From assembly GCF_001613065.1 (NCBI RefSeq), contig NZ_BDBQ01000048.1:90592-154591 (forward strand): 64,000 nucleotides of DNA, given 5' to 3'. Shown here piece by piece: positions 7,679-15,293 of the stretch. The notes beneath the pieces are model-generated. The model was given only the letters and a program-made list of their open reading frames with translations. It was not told the origin of the DNA and made no database searches. The translations under genes were made by a program, and so were the position numbers. Source of the DNA: Nocardia miyunensis NBRC 108239. Its GTDB lineage: Bacteria > Actinomycetota > Actinomycetes > Mycobacteriales > Mycobacteriaceae. Positions within the stretch are counted from its first letter, which is position 1, and each line of letters begins with the position of its first letter.

Positions 7679-9175
7679 ATGGGTTACCCACTACCCAAAA
7701 CCAACGCGCTCCGAGGCCCCTTCCAGCCGATGCGGTTCGAAGCGACCGTGGACGAGTGCATCGTCAGCGAGGGTGAGATCCCCGAGGATCTCGCCGGTGG
7801 CTTCTATCGCACCGGCCCCGCGTGGAAGCGCCCCACCAAGCAGGGCAACGACGCACTGCTCAGCATGGACGGCATGCTGCAGGGCCTGGTGATCCGCGAC
7901 GGCCGCGCCGACTTCCGCAACCGCTGGGTTCGCACCCCCAAGTACCTGCTCGAGGAGCGGTACGGCCGCGGCATGTTCGAATGGACCGACAACGGTTTCG
8001 GCGACTGGCGCGACTCGGCATACGGCGACGTCAAGCGTGACCGCTTCACCGAGGGAGTTCCCCAGGGCACCGCCAACATCAACATCTTCCCCTTCGCAGG
8101 CGAGATGGTCGTGTCCGGCGAGCAGGGCGGTCCGCCCATCGCGATCGACCCGATCACGCTGGAGACCCGCGGCGTCGTGCCCTGGTCGCCGAAGCTCTCG
8201 GCCGGCCTGCACACTCCCGCGGCCTACGGCGCCACCTGTTTCGCCGCACACCCGAAGTGGGACCCCGACACCGGCGTCCTGTACGGCTGGAACTACCGGG
8301 ACACCGCCCCGTACGTCACCATGCACTTCGTGCACCCGGACGGCACCGTCGAATCCCGGGACCTGACCGACGCGCCCTACAACACCGTCGCCCACGACGT
8401 CTGGCTGACCCCCGAGTGGATCGTCATGCCGTTCCAGCCCTTCACGGTCAGCAAAGAGAAGATCACCGAGAAGCAACTGGGCATCTGGGGCTGGGAGACC
8501 GAGCTGCCGATCGTCATCGCGCTCATCCCCCGGCACGACATCAACGGTGAGGTCCGCTGGATCACCACCGATCTGCCGCCGCAGTACATCATGCACACGA
8601 TGTCGGCCAACGTCGAGAACGGAAAGCTCACCCTCGACGGCCCGATCTTCAACCGGCCGCCGTTCCCGTTCGAGCAGGACTTCGCCGAGGGCGACGACAT
8701 CGCGCTGTTCTTCTCCATCGCCAAGAGTTGCCTGGGCCGCTGGACCATCGATCTGGAGACCGGGGCCGCCAAGTCCGAGCAGCTCTCGGACCGGCCCTCG
8801 GAGCTGCCGAAGGTCGACGAGCGGTTCTACGGCAAGGGCTACAGCTGGGGCTGCCAGGTCGGCGGTGTGGTCAAGCGCCAGGGCATGTCGATGAACAGCC
8901 TGGTGATGACCAACATGAAGACCCTGCAGGAGCAGGTCTACGAGATCCGCACGACCGAGCCCGCCGCGGTCCTCGAGGCGACTTTCGCACCGCGCCACAA
9001 GGATTCGCCGGAAGGCGACGGCTACATCATCGTCCCGGTCTCCTGGTGGGGCGAGCGTCGCGGCGAATTCCAGATCTTCGACACCTACGACATCACCAAG
9101 GGCCCGATCTGCCGGATCGACATCCCGTTCCTGATGGGCTGGACCCCCCACGGCCACTGGATGGACTTCCGCTGA
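7679..9175 (+). CDS. Carotenoid-cleavage-type dioxygenase (CCO1)
   Basis: A 498-residue non-haem Fe(II) dioxygenase of the carotenoid oxygenase/lignostilbene dioxygenase family, which splits an alkene C=C bond with O2 to give two carbonyl products. The four iron-binding histidines are recognisable: His191 (AAHPKWDPDTG), His239 (VAHDVWLTPEW), His306 (YIMHTMSANVE) and His491 (GWTPHGHW). The opening GEIPEDLAGGFYRTGP and KVDERFYGKGY segments are also typical. The substrate could be a carotenoid, apocarotenoid, stilbene or related alkene. I chose ATG 7679, preceded by GAGGA; a longer frame from 7574 would run through the class B operator. CCO2 at 60118 is a close paralogue. A strong hairpin follows the stop. 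Confidence 0.95.
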   Translation: MGYPLPKTNALRGPFQPMRFEATVDECIVSEGEIPEDLAGGFYRTGPAWKRPTKQGNDALLSMDGMLQGLVIRDGRADFRNRWVRTPKYLLEERYGRGMFEWTDNGFGDWRDSAYGDVKRDRFTEGVPQGTANINIFPFAGEMVVSGEQGGPPIAIDPITLETRGVVPWSPKLSAGLHTPAAYGATCFAAHPKWDPDTGVLYGWNYRDTAPYVTMHFVHPDGTVESRDLTDAPYNTVAHDVWLTPEWIVMPFQPFTVSKEKITEKQLGIWGWETELPIVIALIPRHDINGEVRWITTDLPPQYIMHTMSANVENGKLTLDGPIFNRPPFPFEQDFAEGDDIALFFSIAKSCLGRWTIDLETGAAKSEQLSDRPSELPKVDERFYGKGYSWGCQVGGVVKRQGMSMNSLVMTNMKTLQEQVYEIRTTEPAAVLEATFAPRHKDSPEGDGYIIVPVSWWGERRGEFQIFDTYDITKGPICRIDIPFLMGWTPHGHWMDFR

Positions 9176-9199
9176 TCGCGCGCATCACGCCGCACATCT

Positions 9200-9248
9200 G
9201 AAGACGACTCCGCCCCGGCCGCACCAGGCCGGGGTGGAGTCGTCTTCG
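9200..9248 (+). terminator. Hairpin after CCO1
   Basis: GAAGACGACTCCGCCCCGGCC (9200-9220) pairs with its full reverse complement at 9228-9248 apart from a G-T pair, forming a stem of about 21 bp with a 7-base loop. The inner part GACGACTCCGC-CCGGCC recurs in the hairpin after the AveC-like gene at 12162-12215. Confidence 0.7.
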
Positions 9249-9419
9249 CCTACGGATGGCGGGATGTCGTGCGCTACCGTCTCATTCCCGCACTGATCAG
9301 CGGAATACGTTCGAGCCCAACGAAACCCGGCGACGAGCCGAGGATCGGGCTCGACCCGGCACGTCCACCGCACCGGAGGCCGCATCCGCGGCCGAACCGC
9401 CGAGCCCGGCCCGGACCGA

Positions 9420-10052
9420 TCAGTGACCTACCTGGTGCCGATGCAGGACGCCGTCGAGGAAGCTCAGGAGAGACTCGCTGTACAGCTGGACCGTGTCGAG
9501 TTCGTTCTGCTCCAGAGCCTTGGCAAGCCAGGGCAGCAACCCCTCGGCGGCGCCCGGGAAAATCGGCTCGTCAGGCGGCTGAGGGCGCATGGCCTCCCGC
9601 AGTGCCGCCCCCATGGAGATCGTCTCGATGCCATCGAGAATCTGGATGATGAGGGGCACCGGGACCCCCGCCGTGGCCAGGACCTCGACGCCCTCGTCGT
9701 ACCGCTGGCCGACATGGACGCGCGGCGGGAACATCAGAAGTACCGGCGCGGCATTGCGGTGCCGGAGGACGGCGGTGCGCAGGTTGAGACTGTTCTCGAG
9801 GACCCAGGCACGCCAGTCCCGCGGGTCCTGCGGCCGCGGCGGGCGCACCGCCTCGTCGAGGATGAGTTGGGCCACCAGGGAAAGAATCTCGTTCCGGTCG
9901 GCGAAGTGGTGGTACAGCGCAGGCGTCGTCACGCCCATCCGCGCGGCCAGCCGGGGCAGCGTGAAGGAGTCGAGCCCCTCCTCGTCGATGATCTCCAGTG
10001 CCGTGCGGCCCACGCCTTCCCGGGTGACGAGCGGCTTCCTCGGTCGTCCCAA
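9420..10052 (-). CDS. TetR-family regulator
   Basis: A 210-residue repressor. The DNA-binding domain is clear: ALEIIDEEGLDSFTLPRLAARMGVTTPALYHHFADRNEIL, where TPALYHHF is the recognition-helix signature. The C-terminal half resembles the tetracycline-repressor ligand domain in overall pattern rather than the general TetR_N-only type. It is divergent from the membrane-protein/AveC-like pair starting at 10210. The 157-bp gap between them holds a 21-bp inverted repeat (10159-10179) that is the obvious operator. Start ATG 10052 gives the usual family length. The ligand is unknown. Confidence 0.92.
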   Translation of the reverse strand: MGRPRKPLVTREGVGRTALEIIDEEGLDSFTLPRLAARMGVTTPALYHHFADRNEILSLVAQLILDEAVRPPRPQDPRDWRAWVLENSLNLRTAVLRHRNAAPVLLMFPPRVHVGQRYDEGVEVLATAGVPVPLIIQILDGIETISMGAALREAMRPQPPDEPIFPGAAEGLLPWLAKALEQNELDTVQLYSESLLSFLDGVLHRHQVGH

Positions 10053-10158
10053 CAGTCCTCCTGCTCTAGAGGCTCAGCGTATGCGCCCGCACAGCCGGTC
10101 GGCCACATCACTACGCGCAAACCAGTGACGCGGGCCACATTCGGGAGCTATATTGCAT

Positions 10159-10179
10159 AAACTTAAATGATTTAAGTTT
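10159..10179. promoter_or_regulatory. Class D operator: 21-bp perfect inverted repeat
   Basis: Arms AAACTTAAA and TTTAAGTTT are exact reverse complements around a TGA centre. It is AT-rich in a GC-rich region, 31 bp before the membrane-protein start at 10210 and 107 bp before the TetR start at 10052. I saw no second copy in the window. Confidence 0.75.
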
Positions 10180-10209
10180 CTCGATCCGACTCTCCGTCCG
10201 GAGGCCAGA

Positions 10210-10956
10210 ATGAACAAGAAAGCGCAGATGATCTGCGTATGGTGTGGTCCGTTGTGTGGGTTGCTGTTCGCGATCGGCGCGGTGTTCCTCGGTCGATTCA
10301 TCCCGCCACTCGTCGCTCCCAGCGACGGTGCGCTGGTGGTCGCACGCAAGTGGGCCGAGCACACCGGCGAGATCCGAGTCGGGGCGATGATCTGCGTGAT
10401 CAGCATGTCGCTGATCACCCCGTGGGGCGCTGTCATCGCCGCACAGTTCCGCCGGCTCGAAGGACGATTCCCGGTGCTGAGCTACGTGCAGGTCATCTGC
10501 GTGGCGGTCGGCACGACGGTCGTTGTCCTGATGAGCATGTTCTGGGCCGTCGCGGCCTTCCGTCCGACGTCCTACTCCCCCGAGACGGTGATGATGCTCA
10601 ACGACATCGCCTACTACCTGTTCCTGTTCACCTGGACCCCGTTCGTGATCTGGGCCCTGGCGGTCGCCCTCGCGGTGTTCACCGACACCGGCGAAGGACC
10701 GGTCTACCCGCGCTACGTCGGCTACATCTCGCTGTGGACCGGACTGCTGTTCTGCGGGGCGGCGGGAATGGAGTACTTCAAGACCGGGCCGTTCGCCTGG
10801 AACGGGGTCATGGCGCTCTATGTCCCAGTCGTCGTGTTCTTCATCTGGTTGGCCGTACTCACCGTCGAGACCATCAAGAACCTCAACCGGGGCAATTTCC
10901 ACGACCCCGCCGAGATGGACGGCACACCGACCTTCGCCCACCTTCAGGAGGCCTGA
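10210..10956 (+). CDS. Membrane protein with FKTGPFAWNG motif (copy 1)
   Basis: A 248-residue integral membrane protein with about six to seven hydrophobic segments and a short polar tail. It has no function I can name. It is a paralogue of the proteins at 23943-24695 and 49343-50113: all three share P-R-W/Y-x-GY/W-xSLW, and this copy reads YPRYVGYISLW then EYFKTGPFAWNGVMALY. The gene ends 2 bp before the AveC-like gene, and the AGGAGG ribosome site of that gene lies in its last codons, so the two are translated as a unit. Transcription starts from the divergent region holding the class D operator, so the TetR at 9420 probably controls it. The close pairing with an AveC-like protein suggests a shared membrane task. 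Confidence 0.8.
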   Translation: MNKKAQMICVWCGPLCGLLFAIGAVFLGRFIPPLVAPSDGALVVARKWAEHTGEIRVGAMICVISMSLITPWGAVIAAQFRRLEGRFPVLSYVQVICVAVGTTVVVLMSMFWAVAAFRPTSYSPETVMMLNDIAYYLFLFTWTPFVIWALAVALAVFTDTGEGPVYPRYVGYISLWTGLLFCGAAGMEYFKTGPFAWNGVMALYVPVVVFFIWLAVLTVETIKNLNRGNFHDPAEMDGTPTFAHLQEA

Positions 10957-10958
10957 CC

Positions 10959-12119
10959 ATGGCGACCGGTACTACCAACACGGCGACGACCGGCATGATC
11001 ACCGAGCCGGACGGCAACGACAAGACGCCCGCTGTCAAGATCTGGGCCGGCATCGGGACGGCATTCCTCCTGCTGAACACCTACATCATCGTCAAGTGGC
11101 TGACCGGGCCGCACTTCGAACGCGTGCCACAGGGCCCGTCGGATCCGCCGGCCTGGATGAAGGTCGAGCTCACCCTCTGGCAGACCCTGTCCATCCCCGC
11201 TGCGCTGGCGATGGTGTACTTCCTGGTCATCCGGCCCTGGCGCCGCGAGCGCAACGTGGGGATCGACGGGCTGTTCGTGCTCGCGGGGTTCACGCTGTTC
11301 GTGCAGGATGTCTGGTCGTCGGCCGGCAACCACTGGTTCGTCTACAACACCTACATGTTCAACATGGGCTCGTGGGCCAACGACGTACCGTGGTTCAACG
11401 CATTCGGCCAGCCCGGCGCGATGACCTCCGAACCCCTGCTCTTCACGCCCGCCGCCTACACCTACATCATGGCGGCAGGCGCCGCCTTCGGTTGCTGGAC
11501 GATGAAGCGTCTGAAGGCGCGCCGGCCGAAGACGACGTCCTTCCAGATCGTGGCGTTCGGCTTCGCGGTGATGTGCCTGTTCGATGTGTTCATCGAGGGA
11601 ATCATCTGGCTCCCGCTGGGCGTCTTCGAATACCCGGGCGGCCACTGGGGCATCTTCCCGAACAGCTACCACAAGTTCCCGCTCAACGAGATGGTCACCA
11701 TCGGCGCGGTCTTCACCGCGATGGCCTCCCTGAAGTACTTCCGCGACGACCGCGGTCTCACGGTCGTCGAGCGCGGAGTACAGAAGCTGGGCCTGACCCC
11801 GGGCCGGTCCGTCGCGCTGCGCGCCCTGGCGGTGATCGGCTTCGTGCAGATCGCGATGCTGCTGTTCTACAACGTGCCCAATACCGCGGTCGGCTTCAAC
11901 TCCACCGAATGGCCGAGGGACCTGCAGCAACGCTCGTATTTCACCAACAATATCTGCGGTGCGGGCACTACCCGGGCCTGCCCGGGCGGCAGCAATCCGC
12001 AGATCACGAAGAACTCGGTCTGGCCCGCTCCCGATGGCGCCGTCGTCGTGCCGAGCGGCGGCCATCCGCTGCCTAAGAACGTGCCATTCCGGCGCGGGAC
12101 ATCCAGCGGCACAAGGTAA
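10959..12119 (+). CDS. AveC-like membrane protein (copy 1; spirocyclase AveC family)
   Basis: A 386-residue multi-pass membrane protein that I place with the AveC-type family, named for the spiroketal-forming protein of avermectin biosynthesis; actinobacterial members outside that pathway have no proven job. Shared marks with the second copy (20054-21208) are GxHWFxYNTxMxNxGSW, an acidic pair in FDVFIEG (Asp209, Glu213), GGHWGIF, YHKFPLNE (His238 to Glu244) and a late Cys-rich ICGAGTTRACPG loop. The acidic and His residues in membrane segments would suit a cyclase or isomerase. Start ATG 10959 has AGGAGG upstream, 2 bp after the preceding stop. A large hairpin at 12162 ends the unit. Confidence 0.82.
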   Translation: MATGTTNTATTGMITEPDGNDKTPAVKIWAGIGTAFLLLNTYIIVKWLTGPHFERVPQGPSDPPAWMKVELTLWQTLSIPAALAMVYFLVIRPWRRERNVGIDGLFVLAGFTLFVQDVWSSAGNHWFVYNTYMFNMGSWANDVPWFNAFGQPGAMTSEPLLFTPAAYTYIMAAGAAFGCWTMKRLKARRPKTTSFQIVAFGFAVMCLFDVFIEGIIWLPLGVFEYPGGHWGIFPNSYHKFPLNEMVTIGAVFTAMASLKYFRDDRGLTVVERGVQKLGLTPGRSVALRALAVIGFVQIAMLLFYNVPNTAVGFNSTEWPRDLQQRSYFTNNICGAGTTRACPGGSNPQITKNSVWPAPDGAVVVPSGGHPLPKNVPFRRGTSSGTR

Positions 12120-12161
12120 TCGCGGGTGGGCGGCCGCCATCGATCACCCGCCCCGCCGCAT

Positions 12162-12215
12162 ATCGCGGACGACTCCGCTCCGGCCTGGTGCGGCCGGGGC
12201 GGAGTCGTCCGCGAT
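12162..12215 (+). terminator. Large hairpin after the AveC-like gene
   Basis: ATCGCGGACGACTCCGC at 12162 pairs with GCGGAGTCGTCCGCGAT ending at 12215, and CCGGCC/GGCCGG extends the stem. The inner sequence is nearly the same as the hairpin after CCO1 (9200-9248), so one arose from the other or both belong to a repeated terminator type. Confidence 0.7.
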
Positions 12216-12282
12216 GCCTGCCCGGTTCCGTTATCGATGCGGATGCCGTTCCGAGCGCACACCGGGCGGGTGGAGGGCCGAG

Positions 12283-13422
12283 CTACCGCAGCCCCAGTGA
12301 CCCGCTGATGATTTCGCGCTGAATCTCGTTGGTGCCGGCATAGATCGGCAGTACCAGCGCATGACGGACATGGCTTTCCATGTCGTATTCGGTGGCGTAT
12401 CCGTAGCCGCCCATCATCTGCATGCCGTCCAGTGCGATGCGCTTGGCGAGCTCGGAGGTCTTGACTTTCGCCATGGAGGTCATGCGGGTGGTCACCGGGT
12501 CGGGTCCCTGCTCGAGGCGGCGGGCCACCTCATAGGTCAGCAGCCGGGCGCATTCGAGTTCGGTGGCCAGATCGGCGATCCGGTGCCGCAACGCCTGGAA
12601 TGTGCCGATCGATTTACCGAACTGCTTGCGCTCCTTGACATACGCGATGGTGTCGTCGAGGGCGCGTTGCCCGATACCCAGACCGACGGCCGCGCCCAGC
12701 AAACGCTCGCCGTCCAAGCCCGCCATGATCTGCGGGAATCCCCGCCCCGGCTCGCCGACGATGCTGTCCTCGGGCACGAAGCAGTCGGTGAAGAAGACAT
12801 CGTTGACCTCGCGCCCGCCCAGCGTGGAGATGCGGCGCGTCTCGATGCCCGGCGACTCGCGTGGCACCTCGAAGATCGTCAGACCGTTGTGCGGCTTGCC
12901 TTCTCTGCTGGTGCGGGCCACGAGCAGAATGTTCGACGCCCGATGCGCGAAGGAGCACCAGGTCTTCTGTCCGTTGAGCACGTAGCCGTCGCTGACCTTC
13001 GTGGCCGCGCAACTGATCGCGGCGACGTCGGATCCCGCGCCCGGTTCGGAGATCGAGATGGACATCACCTCGCCGCCCGCGATGGCCGCCAGCGCGCGGG
13101 CCTTCTGGTCCTCGGATCCGAAACGCTTGTAGCAGCCGGCCACAGTGGTGGTCGAGCCCAGGGCCTTGACCGGCGCCAGCCCGCGCCACAGCTCTTCGAA
13201 CAGGATGGTCTGCTCGACGTAGGTGCCGCCGGACCCGCCGTACTCCTCGGGGATCGCCACGCCGAGCCAGCCGAGCTGAGCCAGCTTGCGATACAGCGTG
13301 GTCGACTGGGCTTCTTCGTCGGGATCGAGCAATGCCTCGCGCTGCTCCCGGGTGCCGCATTCACGTCCGCAGAAGTCGCGGATAGCGTCGCGGAAATCGC
13401 GCTGTTCTTCCGTCAGATTCAT
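12283..13422 (-). CDS. Acyl-CoA dehydrogenase, subunit type 1 (pair with next gene)
   Basis: A 379-residue FAD-dependent acyl-CoA dehydrogenase that would introduce an alpha-beta double bond into an acyl-CoA thioester. Visible family segments are the flavin/substrate motif ISISEPGAGSD, YVLNGQKTWCS, the helix around RKQFGKSIGTFQALRHRIADLA and the C-terminal GYGYATEY...YAGTNEIQREI. The position where many family members carry a catalytic Glu in Y-E-G-T reads YAGT, so the base must come from elsewhere or from the partner. ATG 13422 is used because it overlaps the stop of the upstream dehydrogenase by 4 bp (ATGA). This arrangement resembles heteromeric steroid side-chain FadE pairs. A paralogue stands alone at 18139-19299. 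Confidence 0.92.
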   Translation of the reverse strand: MNLTEEQRDFRDAIRDFCGRECGTREQREALLDPDEEAQSTTLYRKLAQLGWLGVAIPEEYGGSGGTYVEQTILFEELWRGLAPVKALGSTTTVAGCYKRFGSEDQKARALAAIAGGEVMSISISEPGAGSDVAAISCAATKVSDGYVLNGQKTWCSFAHRASNILLVARTSREGKPHNGLTIFEVPRESPGIETRRISTLGGREVNDVFFTDCFVPEDSIVGEPGRGFPQIMAGLDGERLLGAAVGLGIGQRALDDTIAYVKERKQFGKSIGTFQALRHRIADLATELECARLLTYEVARRLEQGPDPVTTRMTSMAKVKTSELAKRIALDGMQMMGGYGYATEYDMESHVRHALVLPIYAGTNEIQREIISGSLGLR

Positions 13423-14582
13423 GCCTGGCTGAACTTTCTGTGCGGAAACAGCCCGGCCGCCACGCCGTTGCGCAGCACGGCCGGTGCACCGCCGGCGACG
13501 ACGTTGGTCACGCAGTCGCGGTGGATACGCTGAATCGCGAAGTCGGTGGTCGGCCCGTAGCCGCCGTGGAGTTCCATGGCCTTGAGGCTGATCTGGGGGC
13601 CGATGGTCGCCCCGAAGAGTTTGGCCTGCGTCACCTCGGCCAGGCGGGGGAATCTCCCGTCGATCGCCGTGGCCGCCGCCCGGTAGGCCAGCAGCCGCAG
13701 CGCCTCGATCTGCACCCACATGTCGGCCATGCTGTGGTAAACCGACTGGAAGTCGATGATCGGCTTGCCGAAAGCCTCGCGGCGCTGCGTGTAAGCCGAC
13801 GCCTCGTCGTAGGCGGCCTGGCTGAAGCCCAGCCAGAACCCGCAGTTGTGCAGTCGCTCCAGGTTGAACGCGGTCATCAGCCGGGCGAACTGCCCCGGTC
13901 CGACGATGACGTTCTCGGCGGGGACCCGCACGTCGGTGAGGACCATGTCACCGTGGTGGATACCGCGGTCGCCGATGTACACGGGACCACGCCGGATCTC
14001 CACACCCGGCATGGAGGTTTCCACGACCACCGCGCCGATGCCCTTGGCGCCGGGTATGTCGTCGAAGCGCACGAAGGTGGCGTTGAGGTCGTTGACGTTG
14101 GATCCCGTCACAAAGCTTTTGTAGCCGTTGAGGATGTAGGAATCGCCGTCACGTACGGCGGTGGTGCTCAGGTGGGTCAGCGCCGATCCGGCATCGGGTT
14201 CGGTCAGGGCGATGTTGCAGCCCCGTTTGCCCGCGACGATGTCGTGGAGGTACTTGTCTTTCACCGCGTCGTCCCCGAGCAGGAACATGGACGGTCCGGG
14301 GCCGCTGGTACAGAACACCGGCTCGGGAGGCAGCCAGGACTGGCTGTAGCGGAACAGCGCCTCGACGACGATCAGGTACTCCATCGCGCCGCCGCCCTGC
14401 CCGCCGAACTCGGTGGGCATGCAGACACCGAAAAGGCCCGCGGCTCCGAGGCGTTGGAAGATCTCGGCGTAGGGGGCGTCATCGCTTTCGTCCCACTGCC
14501 GCACCTCTTCGGCCAGTGAGCGGCCCACTGCTTCGGCGCGTTGTTGGAGGTCTTGCTGGGCGGGTGTGAGTGTGAAGTCCAT
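13419..14582 (-). CDS. Acyl-CoA dehydrogenase, subunit type 2
   Basis: A 387-residue acyl-CoA dehydrogenase, partner of the overlapping gene at 12283. It has the CoA/flavin loop ALTEPDAGSALTHL, a long insert-free beta domain (YILNGYKSFVTGSNVNDL) and QRREAFGKPIIDFQSVYHSMADM. Its C-terminus (IHRDCVTNVVAGGAPAVLRN) lacks the YxGT motif, which is typical of one partner in mixed alpha2beta2 enzymes. Its nearest relative in the window is the protein at 61723-62919, right after CCO2, which shares FVRFDDIPG, FQSVYHS and VVAGGAPAVLRN. Two parallel enzyme sets therefore appear to carry each subunit type. The 3' end of a broken acyl-CoA synthetase gene abuts the start. Confidence 0.92.
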   Translation of the reverse strand: MDFTLTPAQQDLQQRAEAVGRSLAEEVRQWDESDDAPYAEIFQRLGAAGLFGVCMPTEFGGQGGGAMEYLIVVEALFRYSQSWLPPEPVFCTSGPGPSMFLLGDDAVKDKYLHDIVAGKRGCNIALTEPDAGSALTHLSTTAVRDGDSYILNGYKSFVTGSNVNDLNATFVRFDDIPGAKGIGAVVVETSMPGVEIRRGPVYIGDRGIHHGDMVLTDVRVPAENVIVGPGQFARLMTAFNLERLHNCGFWLGFSQAAYDEASAYTQRREAFGKPIIDFQSVYHSMADMWVQIEALRLLAYRAAATAIDGRFPRLAEVTQAKLFGATIGPQISLKAMELHGGYGPTTDFAIQRIHRDCVTNVVAGGAPAVLRNGVAAGLFPHRKFSQA

Positions 14583-14880
14583 TTAGCGACGTTCCTCCTC
14601 TGTGACGCTCGGCGGCATCGCCTCGAAGTCCCCGGTGTCGGGGGCGATGGCCGCCGCGCGCAGCTTGTGTCTCAGCACGCGGCCGACCCCGGTGCGGGGC
14701 AGCGCGTCCATGAACTCGATATGACGGGGATTGGCGAACAGGGCAGATCGGTCCGCAAGTAGTCGAACAGCTCGCGGAGCCGGATCGACTGTTGCCCGAC
14801 AATGCATGCCTTCATGTCGTCCGCACCCAACTCGGAGGGCACCGCGTGCACGGCGGACTCCACGGTGAGCAATGCCGTCC
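14583..14880 (-). pseudogene. Remnant of an acyl-CoA synthetase C-terminus with a frameshift
   Basis: No single frame is open, but two adjacent minus-strand frames together read as the last ~95 residues of an AMP-forming acyl-CoA synthetase: VHAVPSELGADDMKACIV then LRELFDYLRTDLP in one frame, and FANPRHIEFMDALPRTG then VGRVLRHKLRA in the next. These align with VHGVPAETTEDEIKACIV, FEFFRTELPYFAIPRYIEI and LPVNAMNRVMKHQLRA of the intact synthetase at 27008. The switch occurs near 14742-14748 and is explained by one lost base. The N-terminal ~430 residues are gone. The fragment stops directly at the acyl-CoA dehydrogenase pair, so a ligase once led this operon. Confidence 0.75.
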
Positions 14881-14961
14881 GGCCGGCTGACGGGAGCGCG
14901 AATGGTCGTTCACTCAGCACATGACGACTGTAACAGAGATATCTGTCGCCGAGCAGACATA

Positions 14962-14977
14962 TGTCTGCATTCAGACA
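14962..14977. promoter_or_regulatory. Class C operator (TGTCTG-N4-CAGACA)
   Basis: TGTCTGCATTCAGACA matches the operators found before the TetR genes at 30607 and 32400. It overlaps a second perfect palindrome, GCAGACATATGTCTGC (14953-14968). It sits upstream of the broken synthetase and the dehydrogenase pair on the minus strand. Confidence 0.6.
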
Positions 14978-15293
14978 AGTAGCCAAGTGGCGTCCGGTAA
15001 CATAGACGAGTCATCTCAGAAATTAATCATCGACCGGACCGACCCCCTCCGCGGGTCCGCAGGGGCAGCGCTGGAGGGCCGCCGCTCGATGGCGTGACCA
15101 GGGGCCACCGCCGGTCGCGTCGATGCGAGGTTGACCGCGATTACCGAAAACAGGAATATGTAGAGACTGTCTCCACTATCTCAGTGGAGGCGGGGCGTCG
15201 CCCGCGCCCAGCCCCATTGGGTGGGCTCGGCTGGATCCGGTTCGTGGAGCGCCGTCACAAGGCAAGCGGCCCTGTCGATTTGGAGCATGTCGG
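14978..15293. other. Divergent intergenic region before the norD-like gene
   Basis: About 315 bp without a convincing gene. It holds a class A' palindrome at 15158-15179 and a weaker GAGTCATCTCAGAAA element near 15009-15024. Both promoters for the leftward dehydrogenases and the rightward VWA/MoxR genes must lie here. Confidence 0.5.
15158..15179. promoter_or_regulatory. Class A' operator (imperfect copy)
   Basis: ATGTAGAGACTGTCTCCACT is a near copy of the perfect palindrome TGTAGAGACAGTCTCTACA at 21284-21302. The left arm is identical and the right arm differs by two bases. It lies about 115 bp upstream of the norD-like start, linking that gene to the second AveC-like gene. Confidence 0.6.
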
